From NCBI GenBank assembly GCA_963731625.1, contig CAVSWH010000021.1, forward strand, positions 124,001-188,000: 64,000 nt of DNA, in the 5' to 3' direction. Under the pieces are notes generated by a model. The model was not told where the DNA came from. It was given only the letters and a program-made list of their open reading frames with translations, and did no database searches. Both the position numbers and the translations under genes were made by a program. This document shows positions 1 to 8,392 of this stretch, piece after piece. Origin of the DNA: PALSA-555 sp963731625. GTDB taxonomy: Bacteria; Actinomycetota; Acidimicrobiia; IMCC26256; PALSA-555. The stretch's first letter is position 1; every line of letters begins with the position of its first letter.

Positions 1-2317
1 CGCGGGCCTTCATCCGACGGATCTCGCGCGCGTCATCCTCGGGGAAGGGGTCCCGGTACACGAACGGCTCGACCATGGCCACGAAGCGTCGACCCAGGTC
101 GGCGTCGCCCGCGACGGGACGGGCGCGCACCAGCGCCTGGTGCTCCCACGCGAGCGCCCATCGCTCGTAGTAGGCGCGGTAGCTGTCGAGCGAGCGGGCG
201 AGCGGCCCGTGGCGACCCTCGGGACGGAGGTTCGCGTCGACGCGGAACGTCTGGCCCTCGGCGGTCGACTCGGCGAGGGCGGCGGTCAGGTGACGCGCCA
301 GCTCGCTCGCGGTTGGGAGGTCGTGCGGGTCGTCGCCCTCGTAGACGAAGAGCACGTCGATGTCGGACTGGTACGACAGCTCCTGGCCGCCGAGGCCGCC
401 CATGCCGACGACGGCGAAGGGCAGGGGCGGCTCGAGCGCGGCGAGCGCGGCGTCGACGCACGCGTCGGCCAGCCCGGCGAGCTCGCGGGAGGTGACCTCG
501 AGCGGGGCGAGTCCGACGATGTCCCGGGCCGCGATGCGCAGCACCTCGCGCCGCTTGAAGCGGCGCAGGCCGGCATGACGGCTCGCCCGGTCGGGGCGCC
601 ACCCCAGTGCCGCGCGCGCTGCTTCGCGCAGCTCCTCGCCGCTGCGCTCCGCGCCGAACCAGTCGTCGGCGCCGAGGAGCTCGACGACGTCGGGCTGGCG
701 CAGGAGCTCGTCCCCGACGACCCGGCTCGTCCCGAGCACCCGGCAGACGCGGACGGCGGTGCCCGGCTGGTCGCGGAACGTCGCGGCGACGGCCGCGGCG
801 CGGGTCGGCCCCTCCGTCAGTCGGCGGAGCTGCAGGAGCCCGAGGTCGGGGTTCGGGGTCGTCGAGAGCCAGTCGAGCACGACCGGCAGCAGGGCCTGGA
901 GCACCCGGGACGTGCGGGTGAGCCCGGCCGTGAGGTCGCGCAGCGCCGTGCGCGTGTGCTCGGCGTCGGCGAAGCCGAAGGCGGCGAGGCGCGTCTCGGC
1001 TGCCTCGACGGTCAGCCGCCCGACGCCGGCGAGCGTGTCGAGGATCGGGGCGAAGAAGAGGCGCTCGTGGACGGCGCGCACGCCCGTCTGATGGGTGCGC
1101 AGGTCCTCGTCGAACGCGTCGAGGGCGGTGACCTCTGGGTGGTCGCGGTAGCCGAGCACCCGCGCGAGCGCGCTGCGGCTCCGCGCGTCGGCGGGCACGG
1201 TGTGGGTCTGCGCCTCGTCGCGCAGCTGTAGCCGGTGCTCGACCTCGCGCAGGAACGTGTAGGAGCGGGCGAGCAGCGCGGCATCGTCGGCCTCGACGTA
1301 CCCGCCGGTCGAGAGCGCGTCGAGGGCGTCCAGCGTGGTGGGCGAGCGGAGCGTCGCGTCGTGGCGTCCGTGAACGAGCTGGAGGAGCTGCACCGCGAAC
1401 TCGACGTCGCGGATCCCGCCGGGGCCCCGTTTGAGCTCGCGGGCGGCGACGCCCCGTCGGCGCTGCTCGGCCTCGCTGCGCACCTTCATCTCCCGGGTGG
1501 CGCGCACGGTGTCCGGGTCGAGGACGTCGGGCCACACGAACCGGCGGGTCTCGTCGACGAAGCGCTGCCCGAGCCCCGCCTCGCCCGCGACGGCGCGCGC
1601 TTTGACCAGCGCCTGGAACTCCCACGGCTGCGCCCAGCGCTCGTACCAGGTCGTGTAGCTGTCCAGGGTGCGCGAGAGCGCACCGGCCTTCCCCTCGGGC
1701 CGCAACGCGGCGTCGGTCCGGAACACGATCCCGTCCTGGGTCGGCTCGGCCATCGCGGCGAGGACGCGCCGCGCCGCGCGCCGCGCCCCGTCCGTCTCGC
1801 CGTCGTGGACGAAGAGGACGTCGACGTCGCTCGCGTAGTTCAGCTCGCGGCCGCCGAGCTTCCCCATCCCGATGACCGCGAACGGAGTCGGTGGCGCGGC
1901 GATCTGCACGGCGACGGCGAGGCAGCCGTCGGCGAGGGCCGCGAGGCGGCGGGCGATCGTGGCGAGCTCGGCCTCGCCGAGGAGGTCGGCGGCGGCGATG
2001 CGCAGCAGCTCCCGGCGCTTCCACCGTCGTAGCGCGCCCGGGTCGGGTGCGGGTGCGGGGTCCAGCCCGCCTTGGGGGTCACGCAGCGCGCCGAGGAGCG
2101 TCGGGTCGCCGATGAGCGCCGTGGTGAGCGAGCGAGACGCGCACGCGATCGCGACGACCGCGTCGCGCACCCGTGGCGACTCGACGAGCTCGGCCGCCGC
2201 GGCCGGCGCGGCGTCGACGAGTCGCTCGAGGGTCCGGCGCGCGAGCGGGACATCCGCCGCGGCGTCGAGCGACGCCCCGACGTCCGCTCGTCGGAGGACG
2301 TCGTCCGCGGTCGTCAT
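1..2317 (-). CDS. glnE: Glutamine synthetase adenylyltransferase/adenylyl-removase, 3' end beyond window
   Basis: Cytosolic nitrogen-control enzyme that attaches AMP to, and removes it from, glutamine synthetase. From the ATG at 2317 the minus strand stays open for about 772 codons and runs off the left edge. Family members are about 950-1000 residues, so only the C-terminal end is missing. Two nucleotidyltransferase cores are visible: GMGKLGGRELNYASDVDVLF near residue 148 (adenylyl-removase half) and GMGGLGGQELSYQSDIDVLF near residue 635 (adenylyltransferase half). Each has the paired Asp metal ligands. It diverges from nadE with about 60 bp between the two starts. The family assignment is firm. 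The start is the first ATG in frame with good coding character; no strong Shine-Dalgarno is evident. Confidence 0.95.
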   Translation of the reverse strand, partial: MTTADDVLRRADVGASLDAAADVPLARRTLERLVDAAPAAAAELVESPRVRDAVVAIACASRSLTTALIGDPTLLGALRDPQGGLDPAPAPDPGALRRWKRRELLRIAAADLLGEAELATIARRLAALADGCLAVAVQIAAPPTPFAVIGMGKLGGRELNYASDVDVLFVHDGETDGARRAARRVLAAMAEPTQDGIVFRTDAALRPEGKAGALSRTLDSYTTWYERWAQPWEFQALVKARAVAGEAGLGQRFVDETRRFVWPDVLDPDTVRATREMKVRSEAEQRRRGVAARELKRGPGGIRDVEFAVQLLQLVHGRHDATLRSPTTLDALDALSTGGYVEADDAALLARSYTFLREVEHRLQLRDEAQTHTVPADARSRSALARVLGYRDHPEVTALDAFDEDLRTHQTGVRAVHERLFFAPILDTLAGVGRLTVEAAETRLAAFGFADAEHTRTALRDLTAGLTRTSRVLQALLPVVLDWLSTTPNPDLGLLQLRRLTEGPTRAAAVAATFRDQPGTAVRVCRVLGTSRVVGDELLRQPDVVELLGADDWFGAERSGEELREAARAALGWRPDRASRHAGLRRFKRREVLRIAARDIVGLAPLEVTSRELAGLADACVDAALAALEPPLPFAVVGMGGLGGQELSYQSDIDVLFVYEGDDPHDLPTASELARHLTAALAESTAEGQTFRVDANLRPEGRHGPLARSLDSYRAYYERWALAWEHQALVRARPVAGDADLGRRFVAMVEPFVYRDPFPEDDAREIRRMKAR

Positions 2318-2378
2318 CAGTCCAGTGTGTCGCAGCGGTTCCCGACCCGCTTCGGGCGCGTCGCCGTATCCTGGGTTC

Positions 2379-4088
2379 GTGCCGCGCCTGCGTCTCGCCG
2401 CCGCTCAGCTCGACCTCGTCGTCGGTGACCTCGAGGGCAACGCGGCGCGGATCCTCGACGCGTACGAGCGCGCCGAGGCCGCGGGGGCCGATCTCGTGGC
2501 GTTCCCCGAGCTCGCCGTGACCGGCTATCCGCCCGAGGACCTGCTGCTGCGACCCGCGTTCGTGGCCCAGGCGGGCGAATGGCTCGAGAAGCTGGCGGCG
2601 CGCACGGGCCGCGCGGCCGCGGTGATCGGGTATCCGCACGCCGACCGTGACCTGTACAACGCCGCGGCCGTCTGCGCGCAGGGCCGCGTGGTCGGCGTGT
2701 ACCACAAGCACCTGCTCCCGAACTACGCCGTGTTCGACGAGCAGCGCTACTTCGCGCCGGGGCGGGTCGATGGGCCGCTGTTCGTCGTCGCCGGTGTTCG
2801 CGTCGGGGTGACGGTCTGCGAGGACGCGTGGAGCCCGACGGGGCCGGTGCTCACGCAGGCCGCCGGAGGCGCCGAGCTCGCCGTGAACATCAACGCCTCG
2901 CCGTACTCCGCGGGTCGCCTCCGCGAGCGGGAGACGATGCTCGCCACCCGGGCGGCCGACGCCTCGGTGCCGATCCTCTACGTGAACCTTGTCGGCGGCC
3001 AGGACGAGCTCGTCTTCGACGGCGGGTCCCTGTTCCTCGACGAGACGGGACGGGTGCTGGCCCGGGCCCGCCAGTTCGAGGAGGACCTGCTCCTCGTCGA
3101 CGTCGATGTCCGCTCGGCGTTCCGCCGCCGGGCGCTCGACCCACGCGGCCGGTCCGGCGCCTCCGTGCTCCCCGAGCTGGCGGTGAGCGAGGTGCGCCTC
3201 GGCGAGGCGCCGCTGCCGCCCCGGCTCGAGGAGCCGCTCCCGCCGGTCCGCGAGGTGTACGAGGCGCTGGTGCTCGGCACCCGCGACTACGTGCGCAAGA
3301 ACGGCTTCACGGACGTGCTCGTGGGTCTGTCCGGCGGGGTCAATTCGTCGCTCGTCGCCACGGTCGCCGTCGATGCGCTCGGCCCGGAGCACGTCGTCGG
3401 GATCCTCATGCCGTCGCGCTTCTCGAGCGAGGGCAGCGTCACGGACGCCGAGGCGCTCGTCGCCAACCTCGGGATCCGCCAGTACGTCGTGGCGATCGAG
3501 CCGGCGCACGAGGCCTTCCTCGACATGCTCGCCGAGCCGCTCGGGTCGGGCTCGCCCGGCCTCGCCGAGGAGAACCTCCAGGCGCGCATCCGCGGCACGG
3601 TCCTCATGACTGTCTCGAACAAGCACGGCTGGCTGGTGCTCACGACCGGCAACAAGAGTGAGACCGCCGTGGGCTACTCGACGCTGTACGGCGACATGGC
3701 GGGTGGGTTCGCGGTCATCAAGGACGTGCCGAAGACGTTGGTCTACGCGCTGGCGCGGGACCGCAACGACCGAGCCGACCGGGCGGTGATCCCCGACACC
3801 GTGCTCGAGAAGCCGCCGAGTGCCGAGCTGCGACCCGACCAGCGCGACAGCGACTCGCTGCCCGAGTACGCCGACCTCGACCCGATCATCGAGGAGTACG
3901 TCGAGGGGGACCGCTCGGTGGGCGAGCTCATCGACGCGGGGTACGACGCGGACACGGTGCGCCGGGTGGCGTGGCTCATCGACCGCAACGAGTACAAGCG
4001 CCGCCAGGCCGCGCCGGGCGTGCGGGTGTCCCCGAAGGCGTTCGGCAAGGACCGGCGGCTGCCGATCACGAACCGCTGGCCCGGCTGA
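2379..4088 (+). CDS. nadE: Glutamine-dependent NAD+ synthetase
   Basis: Makes NAD+ from nicotinate adenine dinucleotide, ATP and glutamine-derived ammonia, the last step of NAD synthesis. GTG start, 569 aa, normal length for the two-domain type. The N-terminal nitrilase/glutaminase domain carries the Glu-Lys-Cys triad: FPELAVTGYPPEDL (Glu near 43), YHKHLLPNY (Lys near 109), VCEDAW (Cys near 146). The C-terminal ATP-pyrophosphatase domain has the P-loop near residue 318. It reads SGGVNSS, where the family consensus is SGGxDS, so the usual Asp is Asn (codon AAT). TTGNKSE and the YGDMAGGF segment are typical of the synthetase domain. The frame is also open upstream to 1872, but homology begins at the GTG. 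Confidence 0.95.
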   Translation: MPRLRLAAAQLDLVVGDLEGNAARILDAYERAEAAGADLVAFPELAVTGYPPEDLLLRPAFVAQAGEWLEKLAARTGRAAAVIGYPHADRDLYNAAAVCAQGRVVGVYHKHLLPNYAVFDEQRYFAPGRVDGPLFVVAGVRVGVTVCEDAWSPTGPVLTQAAGGAELAVNINASPYSAGRLRERETMLATRAADASVPILYVNLVGGQDELVFDGGSLFLDETGRVLARARQFEEDLLLVDVDVRSAFRRRALDPRGRSGASVLPELAVSEVRLGEAPLPPRLEEPLPPVREVYEALVLGTRDYVRKNGFTDVLVGLSGGVNSSLVATVAVDALGPEHVVGILMPSRFSSEGSVTDAEALVANLGIRQYVVAIEPAHEAFLDMLAEPLGSGSPGLAEENLQARIRGTVLMTVSNKHGWLVLTTGNKSETAVGYSTLYGDMAGGFAVIKDVPKTLVYALARDRNDRADRAVIPDTVLEKPPSAELRPDQRDSDSLPEYADLDPIIEEYVEGDRSVGELIDAGYDADTVRRVAWLIDRNEYKRRQAAPGVRVSPKAFGKDRRLPITNRWPG

Positions 4089-4101
4089 CGCCGCGCCGGC
4101 G

Positions 4102-4986
4102 ATGCGCCGCTACGCGCCGGAGGGCGCGGTGGTCCTCGCCGCGCTGCTCTTCGGCGCCACGTTCCCGCTGGTGCACGATGCGCTCGGCGACATCGAGCCG
4201 TTCGCCTACCTGGTCCTGCGCTTCTCGATCGCGGTCGCGGTGCTCGGGCCCTTCGCCGTGGTCCTGGCCCGTCGCCAGGGCGACGACCCGCGGCGGCTGT
4301 GGCGTGCCGGGCTCGGCGCGGGCTTGCTGCTCGCCGGCGGCTACGCGGCACAGACGGCGGGGCTGAAGCTCGTCTCGCCGTCGACGTCGGCGTTCATCAC
4401 CGGGCTCTACGTCGTGCTCACGCCGCTCGTCGAGTCTGTGGTGCGCCGTCGCCTGCCACCCCGCGCCGTGCTCGGCGGGGTCGTCGTCGCCGCGGTCGGC
4501 CTGTACCTGCTGACCGGCGCGACCGTCGCGTTCAGCGCCGGCGACCTCCTCACGCTGCTCTGCGCCGCGCTGTTCGCGCTGTGGCTCGTCTACCAGGACG
4601 AGCCCGCGAAGGAGCTGCACCCGATCCCGTTCGCCACCGTCCAGATGCTCGTCATCGTGGTGGTCTGCCTTCCCCCGGCCGCGTCGCAGGGCGTCGGGCA
4701 CCTCTCGGCCCTCGCGCTGTTCGCCGCGGCGTTCACCGGCGTCGCGTGCTCGGCGATCGCGCTGTCGCTGCAGGTGTGGGGGCAGCGGCGCCTCGGCCCG
4801 AGCCGCACCGCGCTCATCCTCGTCCTCGAGCCGGTCTTCGCCGGGTTCGCCGGCTACTTGAACGGCGAGCGCCTCGGCCCCACGCAGCTCGTCGGCGCCG
4901 TGGTGATCCTCGCCGCGATCCTCGTGGTCGAGATCGGGTCCCGCGCCGCGCCCGCGCATCCCGAGCTCGACCCGAAGCCCTTCTGA
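4102..4986 (+). CDS. EamA/DMT-family permease
   Basis: Integral membrane protein of 294 aa with about ten hydrophobic helices in two EamA-like halves. The first half contains the characteristic FGATFPLVHDAL and LRFSIAVAVLGPFAV segments. The second contains GPSRTALILVLEPVFAGFAG and the LNGERLGPTQLVGAVVILAA signature. Drug/metabolite transporter family; the substrate cannot be told from sequence. It starts 13 bp after nadE on the same strand and is probably co-transcribed with it. A GC-rich potential hairpin of 5-bp arms follows the stop at about 4997-5014. Confidence 0.88.
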   Translation: MRRYAPEGAVVLAALLFGATFPLVHDALGDIEPFAYLVLRFSIAVAVLGPFAVVLARRQGDDPRRLWRAGLGAGLLLAGGYAAQTAGLKLVSPSTSAFITGLYVVLTPLVESVVRRRLPPRAVLGGVVVAAVGLYLLTGATVAFSAGDLLTLLCAALFALWLVYQDEPAKELHPIPFATVQMLVIVVVCLPPAASQGVGHLSALALFAAAFTGVACSAIALSLQVWGQRRLGPSRTALILVLEPVFAGFAGYLNGERLGPTQLVGAVVILAAILVVEIGSRAAPAHPELDPKPF

Positions 4987-5030
4987 CTCGATCGTCGGGG
5001 CGCCGGCCGGCCCCACCTACCATCCCGGCC

Positions 5031-5555
5031 GTGCTGGGCATCGACGCCACCGCCGCCTGGGTGAGCGACGCCTGCTGGCGGGAGGGGGCCGCGTTCGCCG
5101 TGCTCGGCGGCTGGGTCCCCAGCGTGCCCGAGCCGGCGGCGAAGCTGCTCGTGGCCCGCCACAGCCGTCACCACGGCTGGCACGCCGAGCTCCTCGCCGA
5201 GGTCCGCCCCGTTACCCGGGCCCACGACGGCGCCGCCGAGCCGGTCCCCCTCGACGAGCGCTGGGTCGGCGCGCTCGACGTCGTCCGGGGCGCGCCCGAC
5301 CTGCCGACGGTGGAGCGTCTCGCCGGCGCCTACCAGGCGCTGATGCCCCGGCTCCTCGCCGACTACGACCGGCTGCTCGACACAACCAGCGTGTGGAGCG
5401 ACGGCCCGGTGGCTCGCCGTCTCCGTCTCATCGTCGACGACGAGCGCCACGCGCTCGGTGAGGGGCTGGTCGTCCTCGAGGGGCTCCTCGACGGGGACGC
5501 CGACCGGGCCGCCCGGCGGCGCGCCGAGGTGGAGGCGAGCCTCCCGGGCCGCTGA
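5031..5555 (+). CDS. Conserved hypothetical protein, helical
   Basis: 174 aa from a GTG start, soluble, with no signal peptide or membrane helix. I do not recognise a catalytic motif. The sequence is helix-rich, with Trp and His residues spread through the N-terminal half (WREGAAFAVLGGWVP, RHSRHHGWHAELL) and paired acidic residues in VDDERHALGEGL near residue 140. The spaced Glu/His pattern resembles ferritin-like four-helix proteins, but the full set of ligands is not evident, so this is only a suggestion. It lies 44 bp after the EamA gene in the same direction. Codon bias supports a real gene. Confidence 0.65.
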   Translation: MLGIDATAAWVSDACWREGAAFAVLGGWVPSVPEPAAKLLVARHSRHHGWHAELLAEVRPVTRAHDGAAEPVPLDERWVGALDVVRGAPDLPTVERLAGAYQALMPRLLADYDRLLDTTSVWSDGPVARRLRLIVDDERHALGEGLVVLEGLLDGDADRAARRRAEVEASLPGR

Positions 5556-5641
5556 TCCCGTGCCCGAACTCGGGGGCCCAGCCGGTATCGTGGACGCTCC
5601 CGTCGGGCGGCGGGCGTGCCTCGCGGGCCGTGCGGGCTCGC

Positions 5642-5664
5642 TTGACACGGACCGTATGGTACGG
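5642..5664 (+). promoter_or_regulatory. TTGACA box overlapping upstream side of a 13-bp palindrome before the sigma gene
   Basis: The 185-bp gap before the sigma-factor gene holds TTGACA at 5642-5647. The perfect inverted repeat CCGTA-TGG-TACGG follows at 5652-5664. The palindrome resembles operators of TetR-type repressors. No convincing -10 hexamer sits 17 bp from the TTGACA, so the promoter part is weak. The palindrome is directly seen; its function is inferred. Confidence 0.35.
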
Positions 5665-5740
5665 AGGAACCCGCCCCCGACCTGCGGGAACACGCTTCGG
5701 GGCCCGGTCCCGCCGGGCGTTCTCTTCCTGAAAGGCACCA

Positions 5741-6682
5741 GTGGCGAAGGAGCGCGTGGAGCGGGACGAGGAAGATCTCGTCCGGCTGTACCTGACCGAC
5801 ATCGGCCAGTACCCGCTGCTGACGAAGGACGACGAAGTTCGCCTGGCCCAGCAGATCGAGGGCGGGAACGCCGCCCGCGAGGACCTCGAACGGCTGCCGG
5901 CGAAGAAGCTCACACCGACGAAGAAGCGCGAGCTGCGCCGCGCGTCCCGCGAGGGTGACTACGCCCAGCGGACGTTCGTGCAGTCGAACCTGCGCCTCGT
6001 CGTGTCGATCGCCAAGAAGTACCAGGCCTCGGGGCTGCCGCTGCTCGACCTGATCCAGGAGGGCAACCTCGGGCTCATGCACGCCGTCGAGAAGTTCGAC
6101 TGGCGCAAGGGCTTCAAGTTCTCCACGTACGCCACCTGGTGGATCCGCCAGGCCATCACCCGCGGCATCGCCAACACCGGGCGCACCATCCGCCTCCCGG
6201 TCCACGCCGGCGACACGCTCGCCCGCCTCCAGAAGGCCCGCTCGCGCCTCGAGCTCAAGCTCGGCCGGCCGGCGACGCTCGCCGAGCTCGCCGTCGAGGT
6301 CGAGATGCCCGAGGACAAGGTCACCGAGGCCCTGCGCTTCGCCGCCGAGCCGCTCTCGCTCTCCGAGCCGCTCCGCGAGGACGGCGACGCCGAGCTGGGC
6401 GACATCGTCGAGGACCGCTCCGCCGAATCGCCGTTCGAGGTCGCGGCCACGGCGCTGCTCCCCGACGAGATCGAGAAGCTGCTCGGCCCGCTCGACGAGC
6501 GCGAGCGCCAGATCCTCGCCCTGCGCTTCGGGCTCGACCGCGGCGAGCCCCGCACCCTCGAGGAGGTCGGGGAGTACTTCAACCTGACCCGCGAGCGGAT
6601 CCGCCAGATCGAGGCGCGGGCCATGTCGAAGCTGCGCCATCCCTCGGCCGACACCGGCGCACGCGACCTGCTCGCCGTCTGA
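5741..6682 (+). CDS. RNA polymerase sigma factor, sigma-70 group 1/2
   Basis: 313-aa sigma-70 protein lacking region 1.1. Region 1.2 (LVRLYLTDIGQYPLLT) begins near residue 13. Region 2 contains NLRLVVSIAKKY, LIQEGNLGLMHAVEKFDW and FSTYATWWIRQAI (core binding, -10 recognition). Region 3 spans roughly 150-230. Region 4 has LDERERQILALRFGLDRGEPR and the -35-binding helix near LTRERIRQIEARAMSKLR. GTG start with AAAGG 5 bases upstream. The short length and lack of the acidic N-terminal extension fit a SigB-type principal-like or stationary sigma factor. It could also be the primary sigma of this lineage, so I give no gene symbol. Confidence 0.93.
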   Translation: MAKERVERDEEDLVRLYLTDIGQYPLLTKDDEVRLAQQIEGGNAAREDLERLPAKKLTPTKKRELRRASREGDYAQRTFVQSNLRLVVSIAKKYQASGLPLLDLIQEGNLGLMHAVEKFDWRKGFKFSTYATWWIRQAITRGIANTGRTIRLPVHAGDTLARLQKARSRLELKLGRPATLAELAVEVEMPEDKVTEALRFAAEPLSLSEPLREDGDAELGDIVEDRSAESPFEVAATALLPDEIEKLLGPLDERERQILALRFGLDRGEPRTLEEVGEYFNLTRERIRQIEARAMSKLRHPSADTGARDLLAV

Positions 6683-6704
6683 CCCCGCCGCCCGGGACCG
6701 GGCT

Positions 6705-6798
6705 TGGCGGAGGTGGCAGGAATCGAACCCACCGGACAGGGATCACCCGTCCCACTCGTTTTGAAGACGAGGGGGGCCACCAGGCCCCGTTCACCTCC
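6705..6798 (-). tRNA. selC: tRNA-Sec (anticodon UCA)
   Basis: The minus strand folds into a selenocysteine tRNA of 94 nt including encoded CCA (6705-6707). Acceptor GGAGGTG pairs with CACCTCC, with G as discriminator. The D arm is a 6-bp stem GGGGCC/GGCCCC closing a 4-base loop TGGT, a hallmark of tRNA-Sec. The anticodon arm is CTCGT-CTTCAAA-ACGAG, giving UCA. The extra arm is long (GGACGGG pairs with CCCTGTCC with one bulge), followed by GTGGG-TTCGATT-CCTGC as T arm. The eighth acceptor pair typical of bacterial tRNA-Sec is not formed (A opposite C). It lies just after the sigma gene, on the opposite strand. selA, selB and selD are not in the window. Confidence 0.92.
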
Positions 6799-6811
6799 GG
6801 GGCGGGTTGTA

Positions 6812-7612
6812 TCAGGCGGGGACCGGCGTCGCGACCGGCGGCGGCAGCGCCCGGCGGCCCGCCCGCTCCCGGAGCCGCCAGTAGAGGCCGACGAGGAGCC
6901 CGAAGCTGAACCCGCCGACGTGGGCGCCCCCGGCAACCCCGGCGGTCGACGCCACGTACTGGAACTGCAGCAGGAACCAGATGACGAGCAGCCACTGCGC
7001 CGTCACCTTCCGCAGCAGCATCGGCCCGAAGAAGATGATCGACTTCACCCGGGCCTTCGGGTAGCAGACGAGGTAGGCGCCCATCACGGCGGCGATCGCC
7101 CCGGACGCGCCGATGATCGGCACGGTCGAGCTCGGGTCGATCGCCACCTGCGTGGCGGTCGCGATCGCGCCGCCGACGAGATAGAGGAGCAGGAACCGCC
7201 ACCAGCCTTTGCGGTCCTCGATGTTGTTGCCGAAGACCCACAAGAAGAGCATGTTGCCGAAGAGGTGCGGGATGCTCACGTGGAGGAACATCGTGAGGAA
7301 CGCGGCGAAGTAGACGTTCTTCCCCGGGTCGTGCTCGGGCCCGGACCCGTGGGTGCACGCGTCGGCGTTCCCGTTGTCGAAGGTGTCCTCGTACTCCTGC
7401 TCGGTGAGCGGCCGGCCGCGCACGAGCTCGCACGGGATGCCCGCGTGGTCGACGACGAAGCGCTGGTCGTTGACGCTCACCGACTCGGCGACGCCACTCC
7501 AGGAGAAGTGGATGGCTTTGAAGGGCTGCACCCCGAAGTAGACGATCGTGCAGGTGAGGATCAGCAGGACCGTGCACCACGGGAAGTGCCGGACCGGGTT
7601 CTCGTCGGCCAT
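6812..7612 (-). CDS. Rhomboid-family intramembrane serine protease
   Basis: 266 aa from the ATG at 7612. An alternative GTG at 7621 overlaps the upstream stop as GTGA. Polytopic protein with one N-terminal helix, a long loop (about residues 35-100, with two Cys) and then the rhomboid core. Catalytic Ser lies in IIGASGAIAAVMG, the His in AGGAHVGGF, and the conserved HLFGNMLFLWVFG segment marks the first core helix pair. Rhomboids cleave membrane proteins within or next to the bilayer; the substrate is unknown. It is translationally coupled to the DUF2510 gene upstream, suggesting a two-gene operon. The C-terminal tail is Arg/Pro-rich. Confidence 0.92.
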   Translation of the reverse strand: MADENPVRHFPWCTVLLILTCTIVYFGVQPFKAIHFSWSGVAESVSVNDQRFVVDHAGIPCELVRGRPLTEQEYEDTFDNGNADACTHGSGPEHDPGKNVYFAAFLTMFLHVSIPHLFGNMLFLWVFGNNIEDRKGWWRFLLLYLVGGAIATATQVAIDPSSTVPIIGASGAIAAVMGAYLVCYPKARVKSIIFFGPMLLRKVTAQWLLVIWFLLQFQYVASTAGVAGGAHVGGFSFGLLVGLYWRLRERAGRRALPPPVATPVPA

Positions 7613-7617
7613 GGGGA

Positions 7618-8199
7618 TCACGCCGGCGGCTCCCCCGAGGGTGGCCAGGTGTACCCCGTCCACTGCCGGCCGTCCCACCAGCGCAGCGGGTGCAGCCGCC
7701 ACGGGTCGGGATGCCAGCCGGCCGGCGAGACGGTCGGCCCCGCCGACCCGGCGCGGGCGCGGGCCGCGGGGACGGCGCGCTCGAGCACGGCCACGAGCTC
7801 GTCGCGGCGGTTCGTCCCGACGGACAGCCAGTAGGTCTGGCCCCCGTCGGTGCCCCGGACGCCGACCGAGTCGCGGGTCCAGATCGGGTTCGCGCCGAGG
7901 TAGCGGGGGCTGAAGGACCGCCACGGCCACGTGTTGCTCGCCCGCCCGAGCGTGTCGAGGTCCAGGGCGGCGAGGCGGGCCCACCGGCGGTTGACCCACA
8001 CGTAGTCGTCGTCGACGCGCACCACGGCGCCCCGGTAGCGCAGCACGTTCACGAGCCAGGCGATGAGGGCGATCGGCACCACGATGGGCGCGATGGCGAG
8101 GAACGTGATGACCACGATCACCGCGAGCCAGATCCAGGCCTTCCGGCCGGGACCGACCCGCTCCTCGAACTGCAGCCGCTGAGCGGCCCCGACGCTCAC
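7618..8199 (-). CDS. Membrane protein with C-terminal DUF2510 domain
   Basis: 193 aa. A hydrophobic hairpin at about residues 20-53 (IWLAVIVVITFLAIAPIVVP and following) is followed by a soluble region with bPH-like strands (YRGAVVRVDDDYVWVNRRW). The C-terminus is a DUF2510 module, recognisable by GWHPDPWRLHPLRWWDGRQW near residue 165. DUF2510 is a short Trp-rich actinobacterial domain usually attached to membrane proteins; its role is unknown. The stop overlaps the possible GTG start of the rhomboid gene, so the two are probably co-expressed. Confidence 0.8.
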   Translation of the reverse strand: MSVGAAQRLQFEERVGPGRKAWIWLAVIVVITFLAIAPIVVPIALIAWLVNVLRYRGAVVRVDDDYVWVNRRWARLAALDLDTLGRASNTWPWRSFSPRYLGANPIWTRDSVGVRGTDGGQTYWLSVGTNRRDELVAVLERAVPAARARAGSAGPTVSPAGWHPDPWRLHPLRWWDGRQWTGYTWPPSGEPPA

Positions 8200-8272
8200 C
8201 GGCGGGCGAGCGTAGAGGGTCCTGCCCGGCGGGCGATAGCCTCACCCTGGCCATCGCCAAACGGGAGGGACC

Positions 8273-8347
8273 GTGAAGAAGCTGCTTTTCCTCTTGATCC
8301 TGGTCTTGGTCGGCGTTGCGGTAGCCCGCAAGCTGCGCGAGACCTGA
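8273..8347 (+). CDS. 24-residue small membrane peptide
   Basis: Short reading frame, GTG start, preceded at 8263-8270 by the strong Shine-Dalgarno-like GGGAGGGA. It encodes MKKLLFLLILVLVGVAVARK plus LRET: two Lys, one hydrophobic helix of about 17 residues, then a charged tail. The layout matches single-span small proteins common in actinobacteria (for example the DLW-39 group), though the family signature is not present. A twin hairpin lies directly after the stop. Real gene status rests on the ribosome-binding site, the clean helix and the terminator. Confidence 0.55.
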   Translation: MKKLLFLLILVLVGVAVARKLRET

Positions 8348-8349
8348 TC

Positions 8350-8378
8350 GGCCCGACGTCGGGCCCGCTGCGGCGGGC
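8350..8378. terminator. Bidirectional GC-rich double hairpin
   Basis: GGCCCGACGTCGGGCC (8350-8365) is a perfect 16-bp palindrome, overlapped by a second hairpin GCCCGC-TGCG-GCGGGC (8363-8378). It sits between two convergent stops (8347 plus, 8393 minus), as expected for a shared terminator. No T-run follows, which is common in high-GC actinobacteria. Confidence 0.6.
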
Positions 8379-8392
8379 TCGACGCCGCGGGC

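Noticed and set aside
5642..5670. Complete sigma-70 promoter before the sigma gene
   Set aside because: TTGACA is present but no acceptable -10 hexamer at the right spacing.
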